This document shows, one piece after another, positions 35,501 through 50,094 of a DNA stretch of 64,000 nucleotides. This stretch comes from Synanceia verrucosa. Taxonomy: Eukaryota > Chordata > Actinopteri > Perciformes > Synanceiidae. Made by a program: the position numbers and the translations under genes. The stretch is taken from positions 25,887,256 to 25,951,255 of the forward strand of contig CM056554.1 of NCBI GenBank assembly GCA_029721515.1. Reading direction: 5' to 3'. Within the stretch, counting starts at the first letter, position 1; every line of letters begins with the position of its first letter. Below the pieces are notes generated by a model, which was not told the origin of the DNA, did not search any database, and was given only the letters and a program-made list of their open reading frames with translations.

Positions 35501-38500
35501 ATGGATGGATCGATACATGGATAGATAGATGGGCGGATTGGTGGAAAGATAAATACATGATGGATGATGGATTGGCAGATGGATATATGGCCAGATGGAT
35601 GATTTATTAAGTAATCCGGCAGAAAATTCAGTAACTAGCAGCACATGTTTAAAAAAATACAGAAATAAGCAGCAGAGCATACAGAGAAGAGAGAGTCAAA
35701 AAAACCAGACCTGAGTTTTAAAAGATATGTACTAAAATATACATTAAAACAGTGCAAATAAGAAGTGATGTGTGCATATGAAAGGATTGAATAGACAAGA
35801 AGGAGCTAGCACAGGTTGTTCCTGCCGTCATCAGTTAGACTTCTTAACCTCAGCATCACTGTTAACACAGCTGGACTCATCACTGTCCTTTGTCATCACA
35901 ACACAAAAATCACTATTTTTTTGCACAGCGAACTTGCACTTCACGTCATATCCATAGCCGAAATATTCATTTAATTTGCTATTTGTTTTTATAGCAAAAT
36001 AAATGAAACTATTTCTTTTTTAGTACATACTATAAATGTTTATGATTATCCCTCATCTATTGTTTCATTGCTGCTGTTTTAATTTTTTCGTACTTATATC
36101 TTGTTTTTGCTGCTGAAACAAGTGATGACCCCCCCCCCCGGGAAACCAATATAAAAAAATATTCTATTGTATTCTACTATCAATTTGTTCTCCCTTTATT
36201 TTTTCTTGTCATTGTTCTGCACTATAATTTCAATCATATGTTTTTGTTTTTTTAGCGTCATAAATACAGCCGGCAAGCAAGGGAACACCCACAAAAGGTC
36301 ACATCCGGTTCGCACCGAGGGGAAAACAAACCAGTTTGCACAATGCTCTGGAGCTGCTGTGTGCCCCTTTGCACAACAAATAAGATCTGTCTTAAAAATC
36401 ACTGTCTAAAGTTTCGTATTTTGCCAAACCGAAGCACAGAGCCTAAGAGAAGAACGCAGTGGCTTCAAGCGATCCGGGAGGATGAGTTTGGCCACCTGTG
36501 GGATCCAAAATCCAAATGTGTACATCTGTAGTCAGCACTTCATTACATGTATAACAACGTTATTCACACAGTAATAGTGTTAGATTGTTTCGTAGTTAAC
36601 ACGAATGTTCAATTACTAGGTTTAATAGAAGTTAACTAACTACTATGTTATGCAGGCTACATTGCCTCAATACAGAAGCTAACGAGTATACAAAATCACA
36701 GCTATGCTAACAACACTGGTGGTAGTTTCCAAGCTTTCTGCAGTTAAAATTACTTTAATTATCTCCCCTACTCATTTTGTTTATGTCTTGCCCCAGGCTT
36801 AAAAAATGAGGACATACCCCACCCACAGTACGTACCCTCGTTGTACTACCTTGAAGGTAGTTTATGATGAAGCACAACTCCAACAAAGCCACTTAAAAAA
36901 AGTTGTGTGCCTCCAGGGACCGATAGTTCTTTAGGCTGCTGTGTGTGTAAATCCCTGCGTGATATACCGAGTCGTCAGTAACCAATATGTATGCAGCTCA
37001 TGATGGCTATTGTGCAGTAAGAACCATTGTGTGGTGAACAAATTCACTAAAACATGCTAATTTCCTTGTCGGACATAGGAGTTATGTGAGGTTTAATTCA
37101 TCAGTTAACATGATTTTGCCTCTTACCAGGTGATTTGACAAGGTAGCAGAAGATATCAGGGAATGAAACTTCAGGCCATTCAGTCGGATCATTTGTCCAC
37201 TCTTTGATAAGATACGGACAAGAATCCGATCCTATCAAATTTATTTTTTAACATATTGATCAATGTCAGTGGGCTGCAGTGAGTCAATGTGTGACATGCT
37301 TATTTAGCCTTAATATCAAACTTTGAAATCTGCACGTTTACAGTGCTGCGGGTGAGTGGGAAAGGATTGTTTTCCCCCTTGAAATGCCCCGCCCCCAACT
37401 GTGACGTGACACCGACTGTATCTATAGTGACATATTTCCATTAAAAAAAAAACAAAAAACTCATTCACAACAACATTTAGACAATGATCACTGTTGCTGT
37501 TAAATAAGCTAATTAATTAAATATACAAACGTGATTTGGAAAAAGTAGTTCTCCATTATTTGACAGAGAGGAAACTACATTTGTGTGGCCGATTTTAACA
37601 TTTGTTTCAGAAGATTTTTACTAAAAAATTTCCTGGTGATGCTGCCTGTTATGGAACTGCCATGTAAGTGTCGTAGTGTAAGGTTATTTGCTGTTAAATA
37701 ATAATGAGACGCTGTCTGGTTTACTGGCTCGTGTCTATCCTCACGTTACATATACGGCTGCATCTAACAGTTGTTTTCATTGTTGATTAATCAATTAATT
37801 GTTTGATCTATAAAATGTCAGAGAAATGTACAGAAAAATAAAAAAATCACATTTAAGAAGCTGGAATCAGAGAGTTGCAGTTATACTTACAGTCCTTTCG
37901 AAAATTAACTTCACGGGAAACAACTTGATTAGTTTTATGCAACAAAACTACTAAAACTAAGAAAAAAAAGGCGTGGTTTGGATTAAAACAAGCAGTTATG
38001 TGACAAATGAATCACTGTTGACTTCTGGCACAGGTCTTCTGTTGAACTTAGTGAAAGTTTAGGCAACCAAAAATGTAGATTAAAACTTGAAAAATATAGG
38101 GTGGAAATGTTTAATACCTCAAAGTAACCGTACCGTCTTACTGGCAAAATATCATGGACTACAGCTTGTAATATCCTGAAACCATGGTTTTCCTGTTACA
38201 TGAAATCTTAAATATTTTGCATTTTTAGTTATTTAATAGCCACTAAATCTTGTTTTTTGATACAGTGCTCTTTGCAATGTTGCTCTATCGTAAATATTTG
38301 TCCTTCTTTTTCAGCCATTGACTAACGACGTGCAGATTGATATCCCTGACCCAGCTCTTGTGTTGTGTTCACAGGAATCCGCCAAGGTTTCAGACCTCAA
38401 CCCCAATGCGAAAGCATGGGCCAACCACATGTTTAGCCTGGACCCCAGCGGGAGTGCTGACACCACAACTGCTGCCCTGCAGCCATGGAAGGAAGGCTGC

Positions 38501-40028
38501 GATAGTTTGGCCAACCCCGGCCCAGAAGGTCAGTCAATGATCTGGGATACGCTTCTGCACTTTTATGGCACTTTTCCACAGGTGCGGTACATCACTGCTT
38601 TACACGGTTGTGGATGCTTTTCCAGCTGAGTTGGAGCTGAGCTGAATCGATACTAAAAGGCGAGGCGTCAGTTGACTGCCTTCCACTGATTGGCCAACGA
38701 ATGTTGTCATTAGAAACGTCATTGGATGCGGGATGTCCGACTAGCCTGTAAAAGCCAAACACAACTTGACCCCGCCATTTTTAAAACCGGCAACTGCTTC
38801 GTTATTTTTATACTCTCTGGAGTCTTCTCTGTCTCTCTTCTTTCCCTCTGTGTGACAAAAAGCCATATAGCGAGCAACAAATACATGATTGCTTCGGTGT
38901 CCTCCATTGTTTATGTTGTTGTTGCTGGAAAAGGGAACTTCTTGGGGAACCCATTTTATCTGAATTAAGTCCTGGAGCTTGTCATGACTGAAAAACACCT
39001 GGGTAGGAGGTTGCACTTTGAGAAAGTCTTGGGGTGGAAATTATGAGGATGGTCGTTTATTTGTTTTAGTTTTTTATGATGTTATAAAGTAGGGCTTGAA
39101 ACGATTACTCGAGTAACTCGAGTGCAAAAAATGCTCGAGGCATTTGCCTTGAATTATTAGCGATAGTAGCGAGCTGTGTGGCTAACTGCTAGCATAGAGG
39201 GAGACAGGAGACTTCACAGTTGAACTCATGATCCGGACAGCGTTGTGCATGAACGCGTTCAATAAACAGCGTTCACATGTTCATATTTTCGGTGAACGGT
39301 GAGCTGAACTGCTCAGTTTTCAAATCATGAACGTGACCGGGAGAGGCGTTCATGAACGGCACGAACCGTTCACGTTCATTTGAAAACGCTCGCAATAGAA
39401 AGTGGTTTTCAGGTTTTACGATGGCAAACACTGTGACGGTCACTGTGACAGTTCAGTACGGCTGATGCTGAAGCCAGTGTTGCAGAGCACTTGGCGGAGA
39501 TTTATAAAGCTACGGCACAGAGACAGGCCAGTGCCTCGGAGCCAGCCTGGTGTCCCTATCAAAATAAAATAACTAAAAACGTGTTGCAGAGCAAGCAGGT
39601 ACCACTGAGCTAGTCCGGTGCTGAGGTGTCCGGAGCCCAGTGTCCAGGTCGTCATTGTAAATGAGTGTTAGTTCTCAACTGACTTACCGAGTAAAATAAA
39701 GGTTAAATAAAAAAAAAATAAAGTGTCGTGGAGCCAGTCGGTGCCACTGAACTATACGGTGCCGTCTGTGATTCTTTATTGATATGATAATTTGACTAGT
39801 TTTGGAGTAGCAGTGATTTACAGCTGTTGAATGGTTAAGAAGAGCTTCTATTGAGTGACATAGTGTCTGAATGAAAAAATGAACATGAACTAGTTCATTT
39901 TTAGGACTGTGAACTTAGTTCTTTTTTTAAAAAAGTGAACTGTGAACGTGAACTAGTTCATTTTCATATGTGTGAACTGAACTTTGAGTTAACACTGTCT
40001 GAACCCAGTTCCACTCACTTTGTGAATT

Positions 40029-40070
<42 letters not shown>

Positions 40071-41466
40071 GAACCAGTTGGTCATTGATTATTAAGAGCG
40101 ATGTCTTATTTTCTCTTAGATATTTATAATTGCTCTTTAATTAAGCAAAAGTACATTTTGTCCGAATACTCGAATCGCTAGAATATTTGGTAGAATTGAT
40201 TACTAAAATATTCAATAGCCCAATTATAAAGCACAAATGAGTAGTCAAACGCTGCACAGATGAAGTGGAGACGGATGCTCTTAGTTTCATTTTACTGATC
40301 TCATCCAACATGCAGCAGTAAATGTTGTCGCAGTGAGATAAAACATAAACTGGGTTCCTTGAAAAGTAGTTCTAGGAACTAAACATCCTGGGAACTATTG
40401 GTGGAAAAGCCAGCTGTACACACTGTATAGGCGCTGATGTTTGGTCATCAGTGACAGCCATCCAGTTGAGGCACTATCTGCAGGGAACAACAATAGAGAG
40501 AAGTGCTGGTTCTCAAAGTGAAATGATCGGAGCCGTTCGGTGGAAATGAGGCAATAGAGCTGTGTTGGTATGAGAGTGACGGGTGTGGTTGAAGCACCCG
40601 GAGGACCTGACATGTGAAATGATCTTGAACACTGTGGGCTGTTCTTTTCACTGTGAAACACTGAACAGAAAAGACGTTGGAGTCGTTGAAGTGTGCAGTT
40701 TTCTGCTCGCCTCCCGTCACAATACATCTGTAAGAATCCAGGGGCAACCAGTAGTGGTGTAAACCCCTCTTTCACTCTGCCTCCATCCGTTCTTGTCACT
40801 TTTCATGCCGAGGCACCTCTTAAATCATTCATGCTCAATTTAGCATAAGCTATGAATATTCCCGCCACAGTCACTGTTCCCTCCACACAAATGACCATAA
40901 TCACTCACTCTAATGTGCCTGGCCATGTATAGCCAAACGCAGAGGCAACAAGGACGTGGTGGTGAAAGAGAAATTATTGATTAGTCTGCGCTTTGACTCA
41001 CCGGCTTATTTCATCTCCTACGTCTGCAAGGACGTTTGTGGAAAATTCATTGAATGAAACAGGAGACTCAATATAGTCGGGACATTCACGTAGTGGCCCT
41101 TTTTTTATCTTTTGCCTTCAGGGAAGGAAACTTGTTTGTTCCTCAGCACCGACAGCGGCTACTTCCTCCTCATTAACTGCTCAGTGTCACTGTAGTGATA
41201 TCTGAAATGTAATTGCGTCTATTGGCAAATAAAGATCTGGTTAGGGTGTCATTAAGATAACTGCCTTATTCACATATTTCAAAACAGAAGCTACCCACAT
41301 CTCAATTCCATCACTGCCCTCATGCTTGTTTCAATTAACACTAGTTTTTTTCAGTCCATCACTTTTTTCAGGGGCAAACAACTTGTTGATCTGCCCGATT
41401 TATTTGAAGGACTCTCAGGATACGTCTTCTTGAAATAACACCAAAAAACTGTGAGGAGCAAATGGC

Positions 41467-41505
<39 letters not shown>

Positions 41506-44500
41506 ACAGGTACACTCCTTCTCTAAGGTTTAGTCTTAATCTGTGCCTGATACACATGCTTGAAATGTGCATGCTCAATTAAACTTGAGCTCTTTTGACA
41601 GTTGGATATTTGTCTCTGGGATACATGAAGAGTTGCATGTAGTTCTTGCGTAGGATTAAATGTTGTGAATCGGTTGATGTGATGATGATAATGTTACAGG
41701 GCAGGTAATCACAAGTATTCTGCTTGTATAATTATCATAAAGCATGATGCTTCATAACAGCCACAAGTAGTGGAAGCCAGGCAGCAACACTTTCTGTTTC
41801 ATATCAGAGACAGATGTTTATTTCTACTTTGTGTCATGTTTCTTTGAAACTGATTTGTTTCCTTTTTTTTTTTTTTTAATCAAATGTTTTTATTATTAAA
41901 TGATTAACACAGAACATATACAAGAAGTAACATATACATAGTAGTAAATACCGTTATCAACATAAACAAAGAAAGAAAGAAAAAACAAACCCAGGGTGTG
42001 CCACCTTCCCTCCCCCCACCCACAGGATTGGAATATAATCATTTTTTAAGTGCTTTAGTGAATTTGCCGCCATTCTCCAACTGTTTAGAGTGGATTCCTT
42101 TGCACCATTAATTCTACCAGTTGACATCTCCATGAATACAACATCTAAAAAAGTGAGAATCCAGTGTTTAAGGTCAAGTGAGTGGGGAGGCGCAACTAGC
42201 TTTTTTTGCAGCCGTGATGACAGCGAGTTTCAACCGTTTCGTAGCCTTCGACAGATCCAGCCCAGTGAAATCATTCAGCAGCAGAGTTGGAATAGTCACT
42301 GGGACATTGACAGATGTTAAGTTTGATAGTTGAGAGGACACACTAGTCTAGAACTGCTTGACCCACTACCAGCCTTTGGCTGCAAGTGGGTCGTTTATCA
42401 ATTTCATAGCATGTAGTCTGTGTGGAGTAAGATAGGTTCTATGAACAAAATTATCATGAATCTGCTGATGATTCGGGTTGCGAGAAGCCTCCGTGATATT
42501 TCTCCAAAGCCACTCCCACCCAAATTCAGGATCTAAAGCAGGGTGATCATTCCTCCGTAGCCTGTCCGATGTTAACTCAGGGTAAGAAGGTTTCTGAAAG
42601 AAAGAGTGCAGTTTGAGTAGTAATCAAATTATAAAGAGGGTGAGTCAGTAAATCTTGCCGAAGGGGAATGATGTGCACATTAAGGGCATGTCTAAGTTGT
42701 TAAAAAAAAAAAAAAAGGAGGGGGCAGTAAGGCAAAAGTGTCTCTCACATCCTGAAAGGAGTCTAGACCTGCATCATCAAAATGTCACCAGGGATCGTAT
42801 GCAACTGTTACTCCAAGGAGAAGCTGCTATGGGTCTCCCTCCAGTCATAAGACGCTTGTTGTGGAATATCGAAGAGAACGTGTGCCACTTAGAGGATATT
42901 CCACATGTCTATGTGTTGTCTTGATTTAATTGAAGAAACGCTGACTTTAACAGCACTAATTCAGTCAGTGCAATAACTCAGTTGCTCTGAGCTTTTTGTC
43001 CACTTTCAAACATTTCACAATTAAAGCCCCTCTTAAAGCAGCTTAAAGGAGCTAATACCTCCCTTTCTGAGTGGGCTTTTAATGTGAAGGTTTTCAGGAC
43101 AGCTTGAGTTAGGTGATAGAAAAATCCAGCAGCAGAGTAAAATACTAGCAAATAAAAACATTTCTTTTAGCTTTGGTGCTTCTGAATTTCTGAATGGAGC
43201 TCTTACAGTAAAGCTTTGTTTACTGTTTATGAGACAGGGCTCAGGTGTGAGGCACTTTGGCCTTTTAAAAAGCCACGACTTCCTGTCTAAGAATCCCTGT
43301 GCTACCACCTTTCAATAATCCCTCTATTTCCTCTTGTTGATCTTGTCACAGGCTATGAAGACATTGAAGATAAGGCTTTCAAGGAGCCCCTACTGAATGA
43401 CCCGGATGAGCCTCCGCCGATGCCGGTAATGCTGGCCGAGCCAGCCCCCGTGGCCTCCGTCACCCTGGAGCGCTCTGAGCCAGCGTACGCAGATTACCCC
43501 GAGACAGGCCAACCAGGACGCACAGGTGTGCTGGCTGCTGTTTGGTTGCTCGTGCAACCAGACTGGTTGCTTGACTGTTTGTTTCTCTATGTGAGCTAAA
43601 ACAGAAAATTAGTGTTTTCTAGTTGCCCAGTGCTCCTGATGCCTGCTATAGTCTGCTTAGTTCCCTCAGTGATTACAATAAATTAATCATGCATCATGTT
43701 GTAAAGAACAGCACTCTGCCTCAAGTAGCAGCATTTATTGAGTGGAGGCGTTACAGTGACCACTTAAGAGCCATTTGTTTTCATGTCTTATTTATCGCAG
43801 CATCAGTTTCAGTTAAATTGACCAGATCCAGACCCCATCCATGACAAGACATTTATCTCTAAATGCCCTCTACATGAAAGGGATGCCAAGCAGAAGGGGA
43901 GGCTGGTGCTGACTTATATTATGTCTCGCCCGTTGTTTTCCATAAATGATGCAGATTAAACTGAAATTTTACCGACATGGAAAATTAGTAAAAACAGATT
44001 TAAGGGTGTACTCAAGCCACTCGAACAGTTAGGCTGCTCTTTAGAATAAAAGGCACCAAGGTTAAAGGGATAGTTTGGATGTGTGGTCGGATAAGCTATT
44101 TAATACACGTTTTTCATATATGGCAAAACAAAGCAAAACATATTTTAGACACCTCATAATAATTGATTTAGAATATTTAAACTGAAGCTGTCTGTGCTCT
44201 CTTCAAAGCCATGCTCCATCGTCACTTAATAAATGAATAAAAGGTTAATATTGCCTCGCAGAACACTGAGTTAACTCTTTAAAAACACAGCAAGCACAAG
44301 AACAAACTACCGATTTGTAAATCCTCTGTTTGAGATATGAGATTTGTTTCCCCATTGATTTATTGATTCGTAAACATTTTTGGCTGACACACTACCCAGG
44401 ATTTTACCTTGGTTTACGTCTTTGCCTCATATTAATCCTCAGTTAGCTTCATCTTGATGAGTAAATTTGGGAAATCACACTGCTTGATGTTTTGTTGACC

Positions 44501-47500
44501 CTCTAACAAGCATAAACAATTTTTAATACCAGTAATCCTTGAAATGTTCTGCGTCGCTGCTCCTATTCTTCGTGTCACCCGCATCCTGCTTTTAAGTTTA
44601 GATTATTTCTGTTAACGGTTCTTATTGAGTGATATTTTGCTTCCAGTATCAGAGATAAGTTAAATTGCTTTTTAATTTATCGAAACATCTCCCATGTGTG
44701 TCGGCAGCAGGCACTGAACCCCAGCAAGAGAGTCCCCTTGAGGGCTTAAGGGAGCACCTCAAGAAGACCTTGGAGTTCTGTCTTTCCAGGTGAGTTTACC
44801 TTACCTTACCTTACAAAGCAGAGGTTTCAATAGGTGTTTGCTTGAAAACCAAGACCGGCGATGTCGGCCATTCAGGTCTTCTAAATTATACGCTCTGTTG
44901 TATGGAGTCTTTTTGTCACCAGCTTTTGTGTAGCTCCGCCAAGGAGGTTATGTTTTCACCAGGGTTTGTTTGTTTGTTTATTTGTTAATTTTTTGTGGTG
45001 ATTGGATCCAATTCAACGTCACCACCAAAAAGTAATCAGTTTTAAGTTAGGCCACTTCTGACCAACCCTGAGAATTTCGTAAAAAACTGTCGATAACTTT
45101 TTGAGTTACTAAAACTAGACAAAATTATTCATGGATTGTTCTGGCTAAAATGCTTTGATTTTAGTCAACTAAAACTTGACAAAAACAGTCTGAACGTGAC
45201 TAAAACGAATAATAAAAACTAAAATGAGAGTTTGACACCAAGACTAGACTAAAACTAAAATTAGAATGGTAAACGGTGGTGGCTTATCTGCCGGTTTGGA
45301 GGAAATCAAGGCCTCACAAAGTTTTTAATTTTGTCTCTTTCACTGTCTCTCTTTGTCAACTTGGAACAAGCCGTCAAATACAGTTCACTGCTTCTCCAAA
45401 ACTATAGTAGAAGTATGACAACTTGATTGATAATGAACAGACACGAATGAAGGGGAGACTAAAGCCGAGAGGAGAAACCAGAAGTGTAGGGTTATGAAGT
45501 ATAGGACTAGTAAGTGAAACTAAGCGCATAACATTTCCTCTCAGAAAAGCTCTTAGCTTAAGTGAACTCAAGTGAAGCAGCCAAGTGTGCAACAGATGCA
45601 GACTGAATTATCTGAGAGGTTTCAGGTTACAGTGAGTCTGTGTTGCAGTAGTTTTCCTTCTTATCGGTGATTTTCAAGACAAGATCCACTTTTGGTTATA
45701 CAGGGCACATCTGAAAACTGAGAACTGAGTCTCAAATTAACGTCTGACTGGATGGGAAAGTTTATTTGCACTGGAGTTCCCCTCATGTCCACCATGGCGT
45801 TGTCTTCTTTCTGTTGTTTTATGTCATGTGGTAGTAGTTTGGCTGTTTTTTTTTTGTTTTTTTTTCAACAATTACTGAAGAAATCTTTTTTTTTCTGTCT
45901 ATATATACCATCACTCACTCAGGAACCAGAATCAGAATCAGAAAAAGACTTACTGCCAGGTATAGTGAACACAATACGAGGAATTTGTTCTGGTGGGTTG
46001 GTGCAACATAAATATAGAAAAAAAAAAACAAGATAAAGTAGAAGATACAAATATAAAATATATAAAGTAAGAGTGTAGTAGTGCAAAACAAGTAACAGTG
46101 CAAGAAACGGAGCAACGGAATCAAAGTGTCTTGTACAAGAACAAGAACCATGAGTGTTATGATCGAATAGTTTAGTTTCTGCTAACCACAGACTAACGGC
46201 TGCTGTTAGTAGAAGGCCAAAACAATGTCTCTACATTTCTCTCATAGTTTAGCTTATTAGCAACATTTCCTCTCCATCTCTTAAATACTTTAAACTATTC
46301 TCAACATTTTCTCTACATCTTGTAGTTAAGGACATAGACATATATACTAAGACGGCACATTGAGCAGGTTGGCCCATTGCTGCTACACGTCAACGTGTCC
46401 GCCATATTGGATGTGGCAGCTCTGCCTTGTAAACTAAGGAAATGGATTAAACTTCCTAAAGCATCTTTCTACAGAGTGATTTAAGTTAATGATTTTTATT
46501 CACTCATTCACACTCACTCTCTGATATATTTGGGAAACAAATAGGCATCAAAAACAACGTATGTAACTTTTAATCTGATGATTAATGTTTACTCCTTACA
46601 TGTTTAGGACATATCTAAGTACCAAACTAACAGAGGTATTTTTCTAATGTTTCTATGAATGTAACACTGTTATTGTGATGATATATATTGAAATATTAGT
46701 ATTTATCATTTGTGTTTATGATAACAAGATCCTGAAGATTTTCTGAATAAAGAGCATGAATATTTGCATTTAATTTTGATGATTCATTTTCATATTCAGT
46801 GGCCGATGAACATATTTAGTTCCATATATCTGTAAAGGGGGCATTCATGAACACATAGCAGAGATGGGAAGTTAAGTAGATTTTTCAGGTATCTGTATTT
46901 TACTTGAGTATGTATTTCTATGGCAACTTTTTGCTTTTGCCCCCTACATTTCAGCACCAATGTCTGTACTGTGTACTAGGGATGTCCTGATACAACTTTT
47001 TCACTTCCAATACGATACCAATATTACAGCTTTGAGTATTGGCCGGTACCAATATTGATCCGATATGATATCATCACAAATCATACCTACTTTTGTTACC
47101 TATTTTGTAGTATGGAATTAGAAAATGCTTGATCAATTGATATTACTCAAACAAAGAACAATAGTCAGCAACAGTATTTATGAGAACTGACCCATTTATT
47201 ATTAACCAATGGGTTACATTACCTGATAAACATAAAAATATTCTACAATTGAATAAAATAAATGAAAAATAATTAGAAGACATGAAAAATGACCTCAATG
47301 AAAACAAAAAAATATATTTCAAAGTGCAAAATAACGACTAGTTTAACTGAAACATAAGCATACACTATGATTGAATAGAATAAATAAAAAAACAAATTAG
47401 AAGACCCTTAAAATCTTCATGCTGTTTTTTTGTGATGTGTGTTGACTAGAACAGTTATTACGATAGCCGGGTAGGAAGTGGAGCATCTTGCGCGCACACA

Positions 47501-50052
47501 ACACTTATTACGGTAGCTGGTTAGGAAGCAGAGAGCCTGATAGAGCATGTTGAGCACAGACCGATACAACAACAGTGAGCCGATCGCTGCTGTATCAACT
47601 GTTATTATCTCCAGCTCCAACAGTCCTCTGAATTTAAAGCAGGTAGGAAGCAGAGAGCCTGGGGAGCATGTTTAGCATGGACTAGAGCACAGTTTGTGGG
47701 TGTCACTGCTGTATTAACTGTTATTAAAGCAGGAAATGTCACCGGATTTCATTTCAGAAATCTTTTCACTTTATATGAAATTCCTCCGTTCTTTGTCACC
47801 ATGGGACACTTTGCACTCAGCAGCAACATCAGACTTGATGAATAATCCTGCCACAGGGCCGACATCATATGACATGGTGTCGGAGTGTTTATATCGGAGA
47901 TTTTAGTTGCAGTCTGATATAATCCGATACTTGTTTTTTTGCTGATATGGGACCGATATCCGATATCAATGTCGGATCGGGACGTCCCTACTGTGTACTC
48001 CTTCCATTCTCTAAACTGGCTCGTTACTTGTTTGAACCTCTGCTGATGACATCATGCAGCGGGTCACAGCACCCTGAAGCCCGGTGCAGCGGGGCGTGGT
48101 GTTGCCGATCAGCCCGATCCAATCCAATCGATCGGGTGGATCTGAGTAGGTTGAAACTGTTCAGTTTTTATTATTCTGTCAGAAAATTGGCTTACAGCAA
48201 AACTAAATTGTGTCTATAGTGTTTTTTTTCTGTACCGGCACTGCACAGGTGGTTAATAAAAGATGAAAACTGTCCTATTTTGTGTTGAGAACTTTTTAAA
48301 TGTCATCAAAAACGCATCATGTATCATGACGTTAAAAATTAATTTCTACTCTTTACTTTTGTACTGAAGTAAATTTGAGAACCTGTACTTTGTTACGTTT
48401 ACTTAAGCAAAGGAGCTGAATCAGCGCTTCTGTTTTTCTTAAGTCTCTTTTTACACTAGTATCTGTACTTCTACCCTCAGTAAAGAATGTGAGTACTTTT
48501 ACTACCTTTGACACATATATACACATAAAGATCTATTTTGGACTGTAAACCGGTTTGTACAATTATAGGCAGCATGTTCTCAGTTCGCTTTTGCCACATC
48601 CAATATGGTGGCGACGTTGACGTATGAGTTAGCACTCAGTGCAGCGTCTACGTATATATGTCTATGGTTAAGGGTATTAGCAACATTTTCTATCCATTTC
48701 TCTCATAGTTTAGCTTATTAGCAACATCTTCTCTCAGTCTCTTAAATTGTTTAGCCTGTTTTATCATTTTCTCTCCATCTCTCTTGTAATTTAGGATAAT
48801 AGCAACATTTTCTCTCTAGCTCTCAAGTAGTTTCACCTATTAGCCTTCAGTTTTTCCCCTTCTCTTGTCTGCAGGTTGCTCTGTGACATGATAATGCTAT
48901 CAGCTGTAAAAGTTGTTTGATAACAGTAATTGCTCATTGCCTATCACAACTGTAGCTGTTGATCAGGGAGAAGCACTGCAAAAAGGTTCACCTCACCACA
49001 TGGTAACAAAGGCATGTGTTTTCATCGGAGCTAACGGTCTGTGTACCGGCTCTTCCTTTCAGGGAGAATCTGGCCAGTGACATGTACCTCATCTCCCAAA
49101 TGGACAGCGACCAATATGTGCCAATTGTGACAGTGGCCAACCTGGATCACGTCAAGAAGCTCAGCACTGACGTGGAGCTGATTGTGGACATTTTACGATG
49201 TGAGTAAAATCTCAGTTTGACTTACTATACACTTTATGATTTTATGCACCAACTAGGATCTTGGGAGTGAATCTGGACTGTAATGATGCTTGTTTACCTG
49301 CTTTAGGCAGCTACAAGACAAACTTAACCAGGTGTGGTGTGTTAATGTATACTGGTCAGGTTATTTCCAAGGAGAGGCTGTTAAAGTGCATTCAGCAGTC
49401 CCGGCTGCTTGTGTTTGATTTATACCCGTACTTAATTTACTGTTTGCTTGAAGCGGCACTCTATATTTTATGGCTCAGCATCAAGGTTTGGTGTGTGGAA
49501 TTGGATGAGATACTGTAAACAAACTGTATTTGTGCTGCCATTAGGCTTCATATATTACTGATGTCTTAAACCTTTTTCATTTCAGTATTCAAGACAGCTT
49601 CCAGCTTAATGCCCTTTACTGTTAGCCACAAATAGAACAAGAGTAAGGAGTTAAAGAGTTAAAATGTCATTTTTGAATTACTTTTGAAATTTATTGCTGT
49701 TGACAACAATTAACAGGCAATTATCATTGCAGAATAAGATCACTACTTGAGAGGTGTTACCAAGAATAGCTGCACAAATGGATGAGATTTCACCATACAA
49801 GACTACACACAGACACTCATGTGTTCACCGTCCATGCCATCCATATCCACCATACATACATATACATGCATGAATATACATTTACGTGCATACACTGATA
49901 TCCAAAATGTTATTTCACAAGACAAAATAATCAAAATTATCAATAGGCCATCTCCTTTTAAAAGTAGGGATTTCTGGTTGTAGCTGAGCTGTCGTTTGCT
50001 CCCTGTAGACAAGTGTGATAGGGTTGAGCTTCAGAATATGACACTCACCTGT

Positions 50053-50094
<42 letters not shown>

